From CAUZIB01 sp963663925 (GTDB lineage: Bacteria > Acidobacteriota > Vicinamibacteria > Vicinamibacterales > UBA8438), in the NCBI GenBank assembly GCA_965237405.1, contig OZ250139.1, positions 4,402,001-4,466,000 on the forward strand: 64,000 nucleotides of DNA, written 5' to 3'. Positions within the stretch are counted from its first letter, which is position 1. Each line of letters begins with the position of its first letter. Below are positions 53,190 through 61,659 of this stretch, piece by piece. The notes beneath the pieces are model-generated. The model saw only the letters and a program-made list of their open reading frames with translations. It ran no database searches and was not told the origin of the DNA. A program made the translations under genes and the position numbers.

Positions 53190-54800
53190 TTACCTCGTCC
53201 TGGTGAAGCGGCTCGTCAGATGGCTTATGGCCTGATCAAGCTCAGCTAGCCGAAGGAGCTTCGCCGCGCCGAGTAGCACGACGAGTCCTCCGCCGATGCT
53301 GCCAAATACCTGGATAAGACGGGCGATCAGCCCGGTACCTGAAACGAATTCTACGAGTTGCCCATGCGCGACCCAGACGGTGCCACCCATGAAGGCGGCT
53401 GCCAGCGCGATCCGTGATGCGGTCGTCGCAACTCGACCCAGATCAAGTCCGCCCAGTCGTCGTCGCAGTAAGAGTAAAAGCAGTGCGGCGTTGACGAGTG
53501 ATGCGATTGACGTGCCGAGGGCGAGGCCACGAAATCCCATGAAACGAACAAGGATCAGGTTAAGCATGATGTTGAGTGCGACTGCGAGTACACTGATCAA
53601 CATCGGCGTGAAGCTGTTCTTCAGGGCGTAGAAGCATGGGACGGCGATTCGGACGGCCGAGTAGCCTATTAGCCCCGGCGCATAGAAGCAGAGCGCTGCA
53701 GCAGTGAACGAGGTGTCGGGTGGAAGAAAGCTGCCGCGTTCAAATATGAGTTCGACGATGGGGTCAGCGAGCACAATCAGTCCAACCATGGCCGGCACAT
53801 TGAGAATGAGCATCATCCGCAGTGCACTGGAAACTGTGCGCCGGATGCCGTCCAGTTGCTCCTGTGCAGCGTGCCGCGAGACGGCTGGCAGGGTGGCTGT
53901 AGCGATTGATACACCGAAGAGTCCAATCGGTAGATACATCACGCGGAACGCATAGCCGAGCCACGAGACTGCCCCAGTGCCCTCGCCCGTTGCCAGCACC
54001 ATGTTGACCAATAGGTTGATCTGGACGGCAGCGCCGGCCAGCGTCCCCGGTCCGATCAAGCGCAAGATCTCCCTGAGGTCCGGATCGCCCGGGTTTAACA
54101 CCGGTCGATAACGGAACCCCTCGCGATACAGGGCTGGAAGCTGAACGACGATTTGTCCGAGGCCGCCGAGTATTGCACCTACGGCAATGCCCACGATCGG
54201 CTCCATGCCGATACGACCCATAATTGGAACGAACGCGACGGCGCTGAGAATGATGCCGACGTTGAACATTGCTGGCGACAGAGCAGGCGTGAAGAATCGG
54301 TTGAGCGAATTCAGCATGCCCATTACGGCTGCCGCAACTGCGACAAGCGTGAGGAATGGCAGCAGGATCCGCGTCAACGTGACCGTGAGCTCCAGCTTGC
54401 CTGGGACGTCTGCGTAGCTCCCGGCCAGCAGCCGCGTCAGCGGCTCAGCGAAGATGATGCCGAGGAGCACGAGGATTCCGGTAACCACCACCAGGGCATT
54501 GATTAATTGGTTGCCGACCTTCCACGCCGCGGACTTACCGTCGGCTGCCAAACGTTGTGTAAATGTCGGTACAAACGCCGAGCTCATGGCGCCTTCGGCA
54601 AAAAGATCCCGCATCAAGTTGGGAATGCGGTAGGCGACATTGAATGCGTCCATCGCGTTTCCGGCGCCAAACAGGAACGCTAACAACTGGTCTCTAACCA
54701 AGCCCAGGACGCGACTCGTCAGGGTCGCTGTTCCGATGATGCCGGCGGATGTGGCAAGTCGTGTGCCCACCGCTGGTGCGGTGGGCTCGGCAGGCGCCAT
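53190..54800 (-). CDS. murJ: Lipid II flippase MurJ
   Basis: 536 residues with 13-14 membrane helices. It moves lipid II across the inner membrane for peptidoglycan synthesis. The family features are visible: TSRVLGLVRDQLLAFLFGAGNAMDAFNVAYRIPNLMRDLFAEGAMSSAFVPTF, with Arg/Lys in the central cavity, and GTSIASLVNAALLLLLLRRRLG. It stands alone, away from the dcw cluster at 57.8 kb, and is followed by the rhomboid gene. Confidence 0.97.
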   Translation of the reverse strand: MAPAEPTAPAVGTRLATSAGIIGTATLTSRVLGLVRDQLLAFLFGAGNAMDAFNVAYRIPNLMRDLFAEGAMSSAFVPTFTQRLAADGKSAAWKVGNQLINALVVVTGILVLLGIIFAEPLTRLLAGSYADVPGKLELTVTLTRILLPFLTLVAVAAAVMGMLNSLNRFFTPALSPAMFNVGIILSAVAFVPIMGRIGMEPIVGIAVGAILGGLGQIVVQLPALYREGFRYRPVLNPGDPDLREILRLIGPGTLAGAAVQINLLVNMVLATGEGTGAVSWLGYAFRVMYLPIGLFGVSIATATLPAVSRHAAQEQLDGIRRTVSSALRMMLILNVPAMVGLIVLADPIVELIFERGSFLPPDTSFTAAALCFYAPGLIGYSAVRIAVPCFYALKNSFTPMLISVLAVALNIMLNLILVRFMGFRGLALGTSIASLVNAALLLLLLRRRLGGLDLGRVATTASRIALAAAFMGGTVWVAHGQLVEFVSGTGLIARLIQVFGSIGGGLVVLLGAAKLLRLAELDQAISHLTSRFTRTR

Positions 54801-55147
54801 AACTGGCGGTCAGCGTAGCATACGGTTGTTGGGCTTGGTGCCGAGGCAACACACCGGTCGTGATTTACCGGGTTCACTTTTCACGGATGTCGGCGCGGAA
54901 GGGTAGTGGAGCGTGCGTGACCAAGACGGTTTGAACGTTTAGCGATCTCATTGATGAGCAACAAAATCGGCTGGTGAGCGAACGCTCCAGCACGAACTCG
55001 CGAGTGGCTTTCTTTCAGCGTAAGATTCTTGGGTGAGACTATCGTCAGATCACCGTCGCTATCGGACCAACAGGGTTTAGGAAGCCGGAGAACGTCTACC
55101 AGCCGTGTGCTGGTTGCGGGGTGTCCTTGAAGACATAGGATGACGAT
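54801..55147 (+). other. Intergenic 347 nt without an identifiable gene
   Basis: This gap separates murJ (minus strand) from the MGMT fusion (plus strand). The minus-strand frame 54881-55171 has no recognisable family and overlaps the MGMT start, so I treat it as chance. AGGA lies about 8 nt before the MGMT ATG. A TTGAAC at about 54930 has no matching -10 at the right distance. No tRNA fold or terminator hairpin was found. Confidence 0.5.
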
Positions 55148-55909
55148 ATGACGTGTGACGACTACCTTCATCAGCTTAAGGCGGTACTTTCCGGCGACCT
55201 ACCGCTGTCGAATATACGGAGTCGATCGGTCCGCGCCCACGTCGGGGAGTGCCCACGTTGCGCACGTGAAGAAGAAGGCGTAAAGGCCTTGCTTGAGGTG
55301 ATCGGCGGCGCCGACTTAGTGCCGGAGAATGCGTTCAAAACCGAGCGTCAGCGATTTCGCGTTGCGTCCGGTTGTCCAGGACGATCGGTTGTTCGATTCG
55401 ACTCGTTGTCGACACCGATCGGTCGTGTGTTCGTCGCTGTTTCGGATCGAGGCGTATGCGACGTGACCCTCGGCGAGCAATACGAGGAGGGGTATCGCCA
55501 GTGTCTTGCAAGGCGGGTGCCGAAAGTGTTTCGAGACCGCGAGGCGACCGAACATGCTGTGGCAGAGCTCAAGGGATACTTTTCTGGCACCTGTGCCCGA
55601 TTCACGGTCCCGGTCGATCTGTGCGCGGTGACGCCGTTCACGGCGCGTGTCCTTCAAATGATCAGGCACATTCCGTTTGGCAGCTTACGTAGCTACGGTG
55701 AGGTCGCGCGTCGGATCGGTGCGCCGCAGGCAAGTCGGGCGGTCGGTGGGGCTCTAAGCCGGAACCCGGTCCCGATTGTCGTGCCCTGCCATCGAGTTGT
55801 GGCTCACGACGGGCGGCTCAGTGGGTTCATCGGGGGGATCGGGGCGAAGCATGCACTGCTTCGTTTGGAGGGACACATGACCGGTCGTTGGATCCGAGGC
55901 GCCGATTGA
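55148..55909 (+). CDS. ZAS zinc finger fused to methylated-DNA-protein-cysteine methyltransferase
   Basis: 253 residues in two parts. Residues 1 to about 50 have C3, then H31-x3-C35-x2-C38 (HVGECPRC), the layout of the anti-sigma zinc finger (zf-HC2/ZAS). The rest is an Ada/Ogt-type alkyltransferase: an N-terminal lobe from about residue 75, then ARVLQMIRHIPFGSLRSYGEVARRIG, the Arg finger region ASRAVGGALSRN, and the active Cys in VPCHRV (C214). It repairs O6-alkylguanine by taking the alkyl group onto C214. The ZAS part may bind a sigma factor or sense zinc/redox state (inference). The fusion is unusual for this family. Confidence 0.88.
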   Translation: MTCDDYLHQLKAVLSGDLPLSNIRSRSVRAHVGECPRCAREEEGVKALLEVIGGADLVPENAFKTERQRFRVASGCPGRSVVRFDSLSTPIGRVFVAVSDRGVCDVTLGEQYEEGYRQCLARRVPKVFRDREATEHAVAELKGYFSGTCARFTVPVDLCAVTPFTARVLQMIRHIPFGSLRSYGEVARRIGAPQASRAVGGALSRNPVPIVVPCHRVVAHDGRLSGFIGGIGAKHALLRLEGHMTGRWIRGAD

Positions 55910-55936
55910 CTGACGCTTGTTAACAGGATCGCCGTT

Positions 55937-56611
55937 TTACGGCCTGACTGGGCGGCGAATGAAGACAGGTGACAGATCCTCTGTCGCGGTGACCGGCATC
56001 CCTGGTCTGGGCGCCACGACTGGCCGCGAATCTTCGTGGTCGCTTGGTGATGCCGCCGAGCGAGACGGGCTGGGTCGGAGGGGCTGCGGCAAGATCTCCC
56101 GAAGCTCGTCCAGATTCACTCCGCCCACGCTGTCTGCGAGATTCACGTTCATTTTCGGGATAATTCTCATTGACGCGCCCTGAACTGATGCCGCACCGTG
56201 GACCATAGCTGTGCTCGGCAGTGCCGAGGCAGACACCGACGAAACATCATGACTCGACGGCATGATCACGACGCGAGCGAACATTGACTCATTGGCAGGA
56301 GCTGTCGCGCGAGGCGCGGCGATGAACCCGGCGGCATCACGTAAGAGGATTCGTAACGCTTGGGCTTCCGGGACGTTGATCAACTGCAGTCGAACCGGAA
56401 CCCGAACAAACTCGTCGACGTCGATGAACTGCGTGTTACCGACGATAGTCCATTCTTTGAGGATGGCCCGCAATGTGACGTCATGCGCCGTCAGCGTGAC
56501 GCGCCCGCTTAAGAAAGCTACCTCGATGCCGTCGGATCCGTCACCGGGGCGGACGGATCCAAGTGTCATCAACGTAACGATGAGTGCCCAGGCCCGAAAC
56601 GATATCGACAC
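55937..56611 (-). CDS. Secreted STN-domain protein of unknown function
   Basis: About 224 residues. A signal sequence (SFRAWALIVTLMTLGSVRPG) starts at a GTG at 56611. Residues about 30-95 look like a secretin/TonB short N-terminal (STN) domain: VTLTAHDVTLRAILKEWT, FVRVPVRLQLINVPEAQALRILLRDAAGFI. The second half is Pro/Ser-rich and disordered. STN domains bind partners in outer-membrane secretins and TonB receptors; here it stands without a secretin barrel. The start 42 nt after the ychF stop fits; the longer frame to 56740 would overlap that gene. It may be co-transcribed with ychF. Confidence 0.6.
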   Translation of the reverse strand: MSISFRAWALIVTLMTLGSVRPGDGSDGIEVAFLSGRVTLTAHDVTLRAILKEWTIVGNTQFIDVDEFVRVPVRLQLINVPEAQALRILLRDAAGFIAAPRATAPANESMFARVVIMPSSHDVSSVSASALPSTAMVHGAASVQGASMRIIPKMNVNLADSVGGVNLDELREILPQPLRPSPSRSAASPSDHEDSRPVVAPRPGMPVTATEDLSPVFIRRPVRP

Positions 56612-56652
56612 CGTTTGAGTATATGCCAGAGCCCGTGTTCTGGAAGTCTGGG

Positions 56653-57726
56653 TTAGGTCGCGAAGCGAAAGTTGATGACATCCCCGTCCTGTATGGTGTA
56701 CTCCTTGCCTTCGAGCCGTACCTCTCCGTGGTCTCGGCACGCCCTAAGCGAGCCGTGGGTGATCAGATTTGTGAACCCGACGACTTCCGCCCGTATAAAG
56801 CCACGCTCGATATCGGAGTGAATTTCTCCGGCGGCTTGTTGCGCCACGGTGCCACGGGGTATTGACCACGCGCGGCACTCGTCCGGTCCTACCGTAAAAA
56901 AGGAGATGTAGCCGAGTAACTCGTAGGTGGCCCGGATGATTCGGGTAAGCCCTGGTTCGTCGAGCCCGAGGTCAGCCAAAAAGACGTCAGCATCATCGGG
57001 TTCTAGCTCGGCAATCTCCAATTCGATCTTGGCGCAAACCGCAACACACTGGGTATTCGGCTGAGTGAGTATCTCGGCGAGCGCCCCGACCTCGTCGTTT
57101 GCTGACTGGACCTTGGTCTCGTCGACGTTGATAAGGAGGAGGAGTGACTTCGCCGAGAGAAACTGGAATCCACGCAGCAGCTTCACCGCTGTTGGATCCA
57201 GATGCAGCTCCCGGAGTGGTAGGCCGGCCTCGAGGTGACGCTGGCAGGTCTGCAGCACTGCGGCTTCATCTTGGAGTTCGGCCTTGGCGCCCTTTCGGCT
57301 GTCGCGCTCGAGTCGTTCGAGACGTTTCTCGGTGACGGCTAGGTCGGCAAGGATTAGTTCATCCTCGACCGTGCGAACATCTCGGGCGGGGTTGATGGTT
57401 GTTTGGACGTGGGGAATATTGTGGGCTTTGAACGCGCGTACAACGTGAAGCAACGCGTTCGCATCGCGATACGCTGTAAGGTCGAGTAACGATCGCGCTT
57501 GGGGTGCACCGACGATGTCGGCAAACGTGACGGTCGCTGGTACGTGCTTCTTGGGATTGTAGAGCGCCGTCAATCGGTCAAGACGCTCGTCGGGAACAAT
57601 CGCGACACCAATCTCCGGATCAGTACGTCCGAACTTGGTCCCGCCGCCCGCTCTGCTGCGAGTCAACAGCTGAAACAAGGTGGTCTTGCCGGTTGACGGA
57701 AGTCCGATGAGTCCAGCGCGCAACAT
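56653..57726 (-). CDS. ychF: YchF-like P-loop ATPase, divergent form
   Basis: About 357 residues. YchF proteins are ribosome-associated ATPases of the Obg group. The P-loop is GLPSTGKTTLF (usual form GLPNVGKST). The NxxE that replaces the GTPase NKxD is present as NVDE in LLLLINVDE. The C-terminal TGS/DUF933 domain is clear (IHSDIERGFIRAEVV, YTIQDGDVINFRF). The G3 area FADIVGAPQARSLL lacks the usual long KGASKGEGLGN loop, so this is a divergent YchF. ATG 57726 fits the family start MLRAGLIGLPS. It is divergent from mraZ. Confidence 0.85.
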   Translation of the reverse strand: MLRAGLIGLPSTGKTTLFQLLTRSRAGGGTKFGRTDPEIGVAIVPDERLDRLTALYNPKKHVPATVTFADIVGAPQARSLLDLTAYRDANALLHVVRAFKAHNIPHVQTTINPARDVRTVEDELILADLAVTEKRLERLERDSRKGAKAELQDEAAVLQTCQRHLEAGLPLRELHLDPTAVKLLRGFQFLSAKSLLLLINVDETKVQSANDEVGALAEILTQPNTQCVAVCAKIELEIAELEPDDADVFLADLGLDEPGLTRIIRATYELLGYISFFTVGPDECRAWSIPRGTVAQQAAGEIHSDIERGFIRAEVVGFTNLITHGSLRACRDHGEVRLEGKEYTIQDGDVINFRFAT

Positions 57727-57773
57727 TTGGGGCGCCAATCCTACCGTACAGTCCGAAACGGTGGATTTTTCCG

Positions 57774-57803
57774 TTGACAACGATTGCGCGCGACGCCTAC
57801 GAT
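57774..57803 (+). promoter_or_regulatory. Promoter of mraZ and the dcw cluster
   Basis: A perfect -35 TTGACA (57774-57779), an 18-nt spacer, and TACGAT (57798-57803, 4 of 6). A start near 57810 leaves a leader of about 27 nt. The MraZ-type boxes begin at 57807 and cover the start point, the right position for repression. Confidence 0.7.
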
Positions 57804-57806
57804 TGC

Positions 57807-57840
57807 GTGGACTGCTGTGGTTTAAAGTGGAGTAAAATGG
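57807..57840 (+). promoter_or_regulatory. MraZ operator: GTGG boxes every 10 nt
   Basis: GTGG occurs at 57807, 57817 and 57827, with ATGG at 57837, exactly 10 nt apart. MraZ in E. coli binds TGGGN repeats separated by 5 nt (10-nt period), and in mycoplasmas AAAGTGG-like repeats; AAAGTGG is present here before the third box. The array overlaps the predicted transcription start and the mraZ start codon. It should allow MraZ to repress its own operon. Confidence 0.7.
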
Positions 57841-58280
57841 TGCTTCGGGGCAATATTTCCGCCACGATTGATGACAAGGGAAGGCTGAAGATTCCTACTG
57901 CCTTCCGGACGCTGATCGAGGAAAAGTACGGATCGTCGCTATTCGTTACAAGCATCAGTGGCGAGTCGATCCGCATCTACCCTATGCCTGTGTGGGTTCG
58001 AATCGAGAAACGCCTTGCCAAGGTACCTTCGACCCACCCATCACGCAAGCGTTTCTTCGATCGGGTCAACTTCTTTGGCCAGCCTGCCGAGTTTGACAAG
58101 CAGGGTCGGGTCTCTGTGCATAGCCGGGTCCGTGAGGCGGCCGGCATGGTCGGCGAAGTGGACGTGTTTGGCCAATACGATCATCTTGAGATCTGGAACC
58201 ACAAGCGGTTCGTCGAAGGCCTCAAGCGTGACCCTTACACCGACGAGGACGCCCGGGCACTGTCGGAGTTTGGAATCTGA
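57837..58280 (+). CDS. mraZ: Transcriptional regulator MraZ
   Basis: About 147 residues. Two SpoVT/AbrB-like halves are seen: RGNISATIDDKGRLKIPTAFR and FFGQPAEFDKQGRVSVHSRVREAAGM. MraZ binds TGGG-type repeats ahead of the dcw operon as a ring and represses it. ATG 57837 is chosen because GGAG precedes it by 5 nt and the family starts here; the frame at 57774 would read through the promoter. It opens the dcw cluster. Confidence 0.96.
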   Translation: MVLRGNISATIDDKGRLKIPTAFRTLIEEKYGSSLFVTSISGESIRIYPMPVWVRIEKRLAKVPSTHPSRKRFFDRVNFFGQPAEFDKQGRVSVHSRVREAAGMVGEVDVFGQYDHLEIWNHKRFVEGLKRDPYTDEDARALSEFGI

Positions 58281-58282
58281 GC

Positions 58283-59191
58283 GTGTCCAGACCTTCAAGT
58301 GTCCCCGGCGTCCACGAACCCGTGATGATGGCTGAGGTCGTGGAGTACCTCAGCCCGAGTGCGAAGGGCATCTTTCTGGACTGCACTGCTGGTGGTGGCG
58401 GTCACAGTCGGGCGCTGCTCGAAGCGGGAGCGGGACGAGTGTTGGGTCTCGATCGCGACGCCGAGGCACTGCCGATTGCTGAGGCCACCCTGTCGGGCTG
58501 GTCCGATCGTATAGAGCTCGTGCACGCCAATTTTTGCGAAGTCGAGACCGTGCTCGACGTTCGAGGGATATCCACCGTTGAGGGTGCCGTTGCCGATCTG
58601 GGCATGTCCACTCTTCAACTCGAAACCCCGGGACGCGGCTTCAGTTTCCGCCGTGAAGGGCCACTTGACATGCGGATGGACCGGTCGAAGGGGCCGACGG
58701 CAGCGGAGTTACTGCGCGATGTCTCAGAACAGAGTCTCGCCAACCTCATCTTCCAGTACGGTGAAGAACGTTACTCCCGTCGCATCGCCCGAGCAATCGT
58801 CGACAGACGGGCTCTGCGTCCGATCGTGACGACTGGTGAGCTCGCGACCATCGTGCGCCGAGTGGTGCCCAGCCGTGGCCGACCGCGTATTGATTCTTCG
58901 ACGCGGACCTTTCAGGCGGTCAGGATCTGGGTCAACCAAGAGCTCGAACACCTGGATCGCTTTCTTCGGTCTGTTTGCCGACGACTTCAGACAGGTGCCC
59001 GCTTCGCCGTTATTACGTTCCACTCGCTTGAGGATCGAATCGTCAAGACCGTCTTCCGTGAGTTAGGCAGTCAGCCCGGCCGTTCCGTCCGGTTGCTGAC
59101 CAAACGTCCCACCCGCCCAACCTGGGACGAGGTTGCGCGGAACCCACGCGCCCGAAGTGCGAAGCTCAGGGCAGCGGAGCGATTGGCGTAA
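58283..59191 (+). CDS. rsmH: 16S rRNA (cytosine1402-N4)-methyltransferase RsmH
   Basis: 302 residues. It methylates C1402 of 16S rRNA, tuning decoding. SAM-binding motif FLDCTAGGGGHSRALLEAG and LGLDRDAEAL, then VADLGMSTLQLETPGRGFSFRREGPLDMRMD and FAVITFHSLEDRIVK are family marks. GTG start 2 nt after the mraZ stop. It is the second dcw gene. Confidence 0.97.
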   Translation: MSRPSSVPGVHEPVMMAEVVEYLSPSAKGIFLDCTAGGGGHSRALLEAGAGRVLGLDRDAEALPIAEATLSGWSDRIELVHANFCEVETVLDVRGISTVEGAVADLGMSTLQLETPGRGFSFRREGPLDMRMDRSKGPTAAELLRDVSEQSLANLIFQYGEERYSRRIARAIVDRRALRPIVTTGELATIVRRVVPSRGRPRIDSSTRTFQAVRIWVNQELEHLDRFLRSVCRRLQTGARFAVITFHSLEDRIVKTVFRELGSQPGRSVRLLTKRPTRPTWDEVARNPRARSAKLRAAERLA

Positions 59192-59204
59192 GGGGATCGG
59201 AGGA

Positions 59205-59636
59205 ATGAGAGATTTTGAGCGTGCCATCAAGAAAGACATTCGCAACAACCAGATCGTGCGGGAAGTCGACCTGGCGGGTCAGCGAGAACTGTGGCGGTCG
59301 GTCGGTGTCGGGGTCTTCTTGGTGGTTGTCGCGCTGTTGTTCTCGGCGTGGCAGCACGCCGAGCTGATTAGGCACGGGTATCAAATCGAGGAGATGCAGA
59401 ACAAGCGCGCGCATCAACTCGAGATCAACCGCCACCTGCGTCTGGAAATCGAGACCCTGCGATCACCCAAGCGGATCGAACGTATTGCGACCGAACAGTT
59501 GAACCTGGTCGAACCCACGAGCGAAGACGCGGTTGTCATCGAACGCCTCGTACCGGCCGAACCAGACTCGGAACTCATGGTTGCCCGCACCGGAGATGCT
59601 CGTGTCATTCCTGAAGACGTGGACGTTCAGCCGTAG
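59205..59636 (+). CDS. ftsL: Cell division protein FtsL-like
   Basis: About 143 residues. One membrane helix (SVGVGVFLVVVALLFSAWQ) is followed by a coiled coil (EEMQNKRAHQLEINRHLRLEIETLR) and SPKRIERIATEQLNLVEP, the standard FtsL layout. ATG 59205 has GGAGG 3-8 nt upstream; the longer frame from 59133 overlaps rsmH. It helps build the FtsQLB divisome complex. The C-terminal tail of about 45 residues is an extension of low complexity. Confidence 0.88.
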   Translation: MRDFERAIKKDIRNNQIVREVDLAGQRELWRSVGVGVFLVVVALLFSAWQHAELIRHGYQIEEMQNKRAHQLEINRHLRLEIETLRSPKRIERIATEQLNLVEPTSEDAVVIERLVPAEPDSELMVARTGDARVIPEDVDVQP

Positions 59637-61659
59637 GGGACTGGGGCGGCGGCGGGCACCACGGAGGTGGCGCCAGGTCGTCCGCGGTCGACTCGGCGTC
59701 GTTGGGTTGGTCTTTGCCCTGTGGATGGTGGGTATTGAATGGCGCCTGGTCTACTTGCAGGTCTTCAGTTACGACGAGTTGGCTGCAAAAGCCGAGAGCC
59801 AGCAAAATCGCAGCATTAAGACGCACTCGAAACGTGGGGAGATCCTCGATCGAAACGGGCGAGTCCTAGCCTACAGCGTTGACGGTGATGCCATTTATGC
59901 CGTTCCCGACGATATCGATGACGCAGGCGAGACCGTGGCGAAGCTCTGCACCGTCATGGCGTGTTCCAGTAACAAGCAGGCCGACCTGGAGGCACGGCTT
60001 GGTGGATCGGGCCAGTTCAAGTACGTGTTGCGCCAAGTGCCGCCCGACGTTGCCCATCGGGTATCCGAACTGGACCTCACGGGCATAGGTTTCGTGCCCG
60101 AGAACCGGCGCTATTACCCGAACGGGGAGCTGGCGGCCCATGTCGTCGGATACGTCGGTCTCGATAATCAAGGTCTGGCCGGGATCGAATCAACATACGA
60201 CGCCGACATCACCGGGCGCCCAGGTCGGATTCTTGTACAGATTGATTCCAGGCGCCGAGCATTTAGCCGTTTGGAGCGCCCTCCTACGACTGGGGCCACC
60301 GTCGAGCTGACGATCGACACGTTTCTGCAGCACGTTGCAGAGCGTGAACTCGAGGCGGGAGTTCACGAGCACCGAGCTGACGCTGGGACACTTGTTGTTC
60401 TAGACCCGTACTCGGGCGAAATACTGGCCATGGCCAACTGGCCAACTTTCAACCCAAATGTGCTTTCGGATTTCGACGAGACCACGCGTCGAAATCGTGC
60501 CGTCCAGGATATCTATGAGCCGGGATCGACGTTCAAGCTCGTGACGGCATCAGCCGCGCTTGATGAGCATGTCTTCACACGAGATCAAATGTTCGACGTT
60601 ACCTCTGGATCCATCCGGATCGGCCGGAAGCTCCATCACGACATATCGGTTTCCGACCGACCGCTCTCGTTCGACGATGTCATCGTTAAATCCAGCAACG
60701 TTGGTGCTATAAAGATCGGCCTTGAGCTTGACCCGGAGCGCTTGCTCCGTTATATCCGCCGGTTCGGTTTTGGTGAGGCGCTCGCGCGTGATCTAGCCGG
60801 TCAGCAGCGCGGTCTGGTTCCGTCGCTCGAGGTGCTTGCGCGAAAAAGTGGAAGGGCATCGGTGTCGATGGGATACGCGGTGAGTGTGACCGCCCTCCAG
60901 ATGGCGACTGCGGTGAGTGCAGTCGCCAACGGGGGTTTGCTGGTCGAACCACGACTTGTGGGTGCGGTCATACGCAACGGTATAAGGGTAGAGATTCCAA
61001 CTCGCACTATTCGCCGTTCGATCAGCGAAGCGACGGCAGCGGACCTCACGGAGATCATGGAAGGTGTCGTGGAGCGTGGCACGGCGCGGCAGGCTCAGGT
61101 AACCGGCTACCGCGTCGCGGGAAAGACCGGGACGACCGAGAAGCTCGTGAACAAGGTCTACTCCAATAGTGACCACTATGCGTCGTTCGTTGGGTTCGTG
61201 CCCGCACGAAGACCCGAGTTCACGGTCCTCGTTATGATCGACACGCCCCGTCGTGGGAAGTACACCGGCGGTTCGGTGGCGGCTCCTATCTTCCGTCGCT
61301 TCGCCGCTGCAGCGCTGCGATACAGGGCCGTGTCGCCGACGATCAATCCACCGCCGCCCGTATTTCTTCACGCCCGGATAAACGTGCCGCCCACCGAGCT
61401 TACGTTAGCCATCCAGAGTATCCCGTCGATCGAAGCGAAGGTCGAGGTCCCCGCCGACGGTCTCATGCCAGACGTCCGCGGTATGAGCGTGCGTCAGGCA
61501 TTGAGGATCCTTACTACGTTGGAGTTGGCAGTCCAGCTTGATGGCACGGGCTTCGTGTCGCAACACGATCCACCGCCAGGCCATGTGGTCGAGCGTGGCT
61601 CGACCGTGACACTGAGCATGAGTCGTCGTGGCGGTGGTCAGCCCGAGGGTCGCCAGTGA
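59602..61659 (+). CDS. ftsI: Peptidoglycan transpeptidase FtsI (class B PBP) with a C-terminal PASTA domain
   Basis: About 685 residues. It crosslinks septal peptidoglycan. One N-terminal membrane helix (VVGLVFALWMVGIEWRLVYL) leads to a pedestal domain (KRGEILDRNGRVLAYS), then the transpeptidase domain with SxxK in EPGSTFKLV, SxN in VKSSNVG, and KTG in AGKTGTTEKL. A PASTA domain ends the protein (ADGLMPDVRGMSVRQALRIL, then PPPGHVVERGSTVTLSMS). GTG 59602 is preferred because GGAG lies about 7 nt upstream; ATG 59596 is close. It overlaps ftsL by about 35 nt. Confidence 0.93.
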   Translation: MSFLKTWTFSRRGLGRRRAPRRWRQVVRGRLGVVGLVFALWMVGIEWRLVYLQVFSYDELAAKAESQQNRSIKTHSKRGEILDRNGRVLAYSVDGDAIYAVPDDIDDAGETVAKLCTVMACSSNKQADLEARLGGSGQFKYVLRQVPPDVAHRVSELDLTGIGFVPENRRYYPNGELAAHVVGYVGLDNQGLAGIESTYDADITGRPGRILVQIDSRRRAFSRLERPPTTGATVELTIDTFLQHVAERELEAGVHEHRADAGTLVVLDPYSGEILAMANWPTFNPNVLSDFDETTRRNRAVQDIYEPGSTFKLVTASAALDEHVFTRDQMFDVTSGSIRIGRKLHHDISVSDRPLSFDDVIVKSSNVGAIKIGLELDPERLLRYIRRFGFGEALARDLAGQQRGLVPSLEVLARKSGRASVSMGYAVSVTALQMATAVSAVANGGLLVEPRLVGAVIRNGIRVEIPTRTIRRSISEATAADLTEIMEGVVERGTARQAQVTGYRVAGKTGTTEKLVNKVYSNSDHYASFVGFVPARRPEFTVLVMIDTPRRGKYTGGSVAAPIFRRFAAAALRYRAVSPTINPPPPVFLHARINVPPTELTLAIQSIPSIEAKVEVPADGLMPDVRGMSVRQALRILTTLELAVQLDGTGFVSQHDPPPGHVVERGSTVTLSMSRRGGGQPEGRQ

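Noticed and set aside
54881..55171. Minus-strand ORF of 96 codons upstream of the MGMT fusion
   Set aside because: No recognisable domain, no good Shine-Dalgarno, and it overlaps the start of a clear gene on the other strand.
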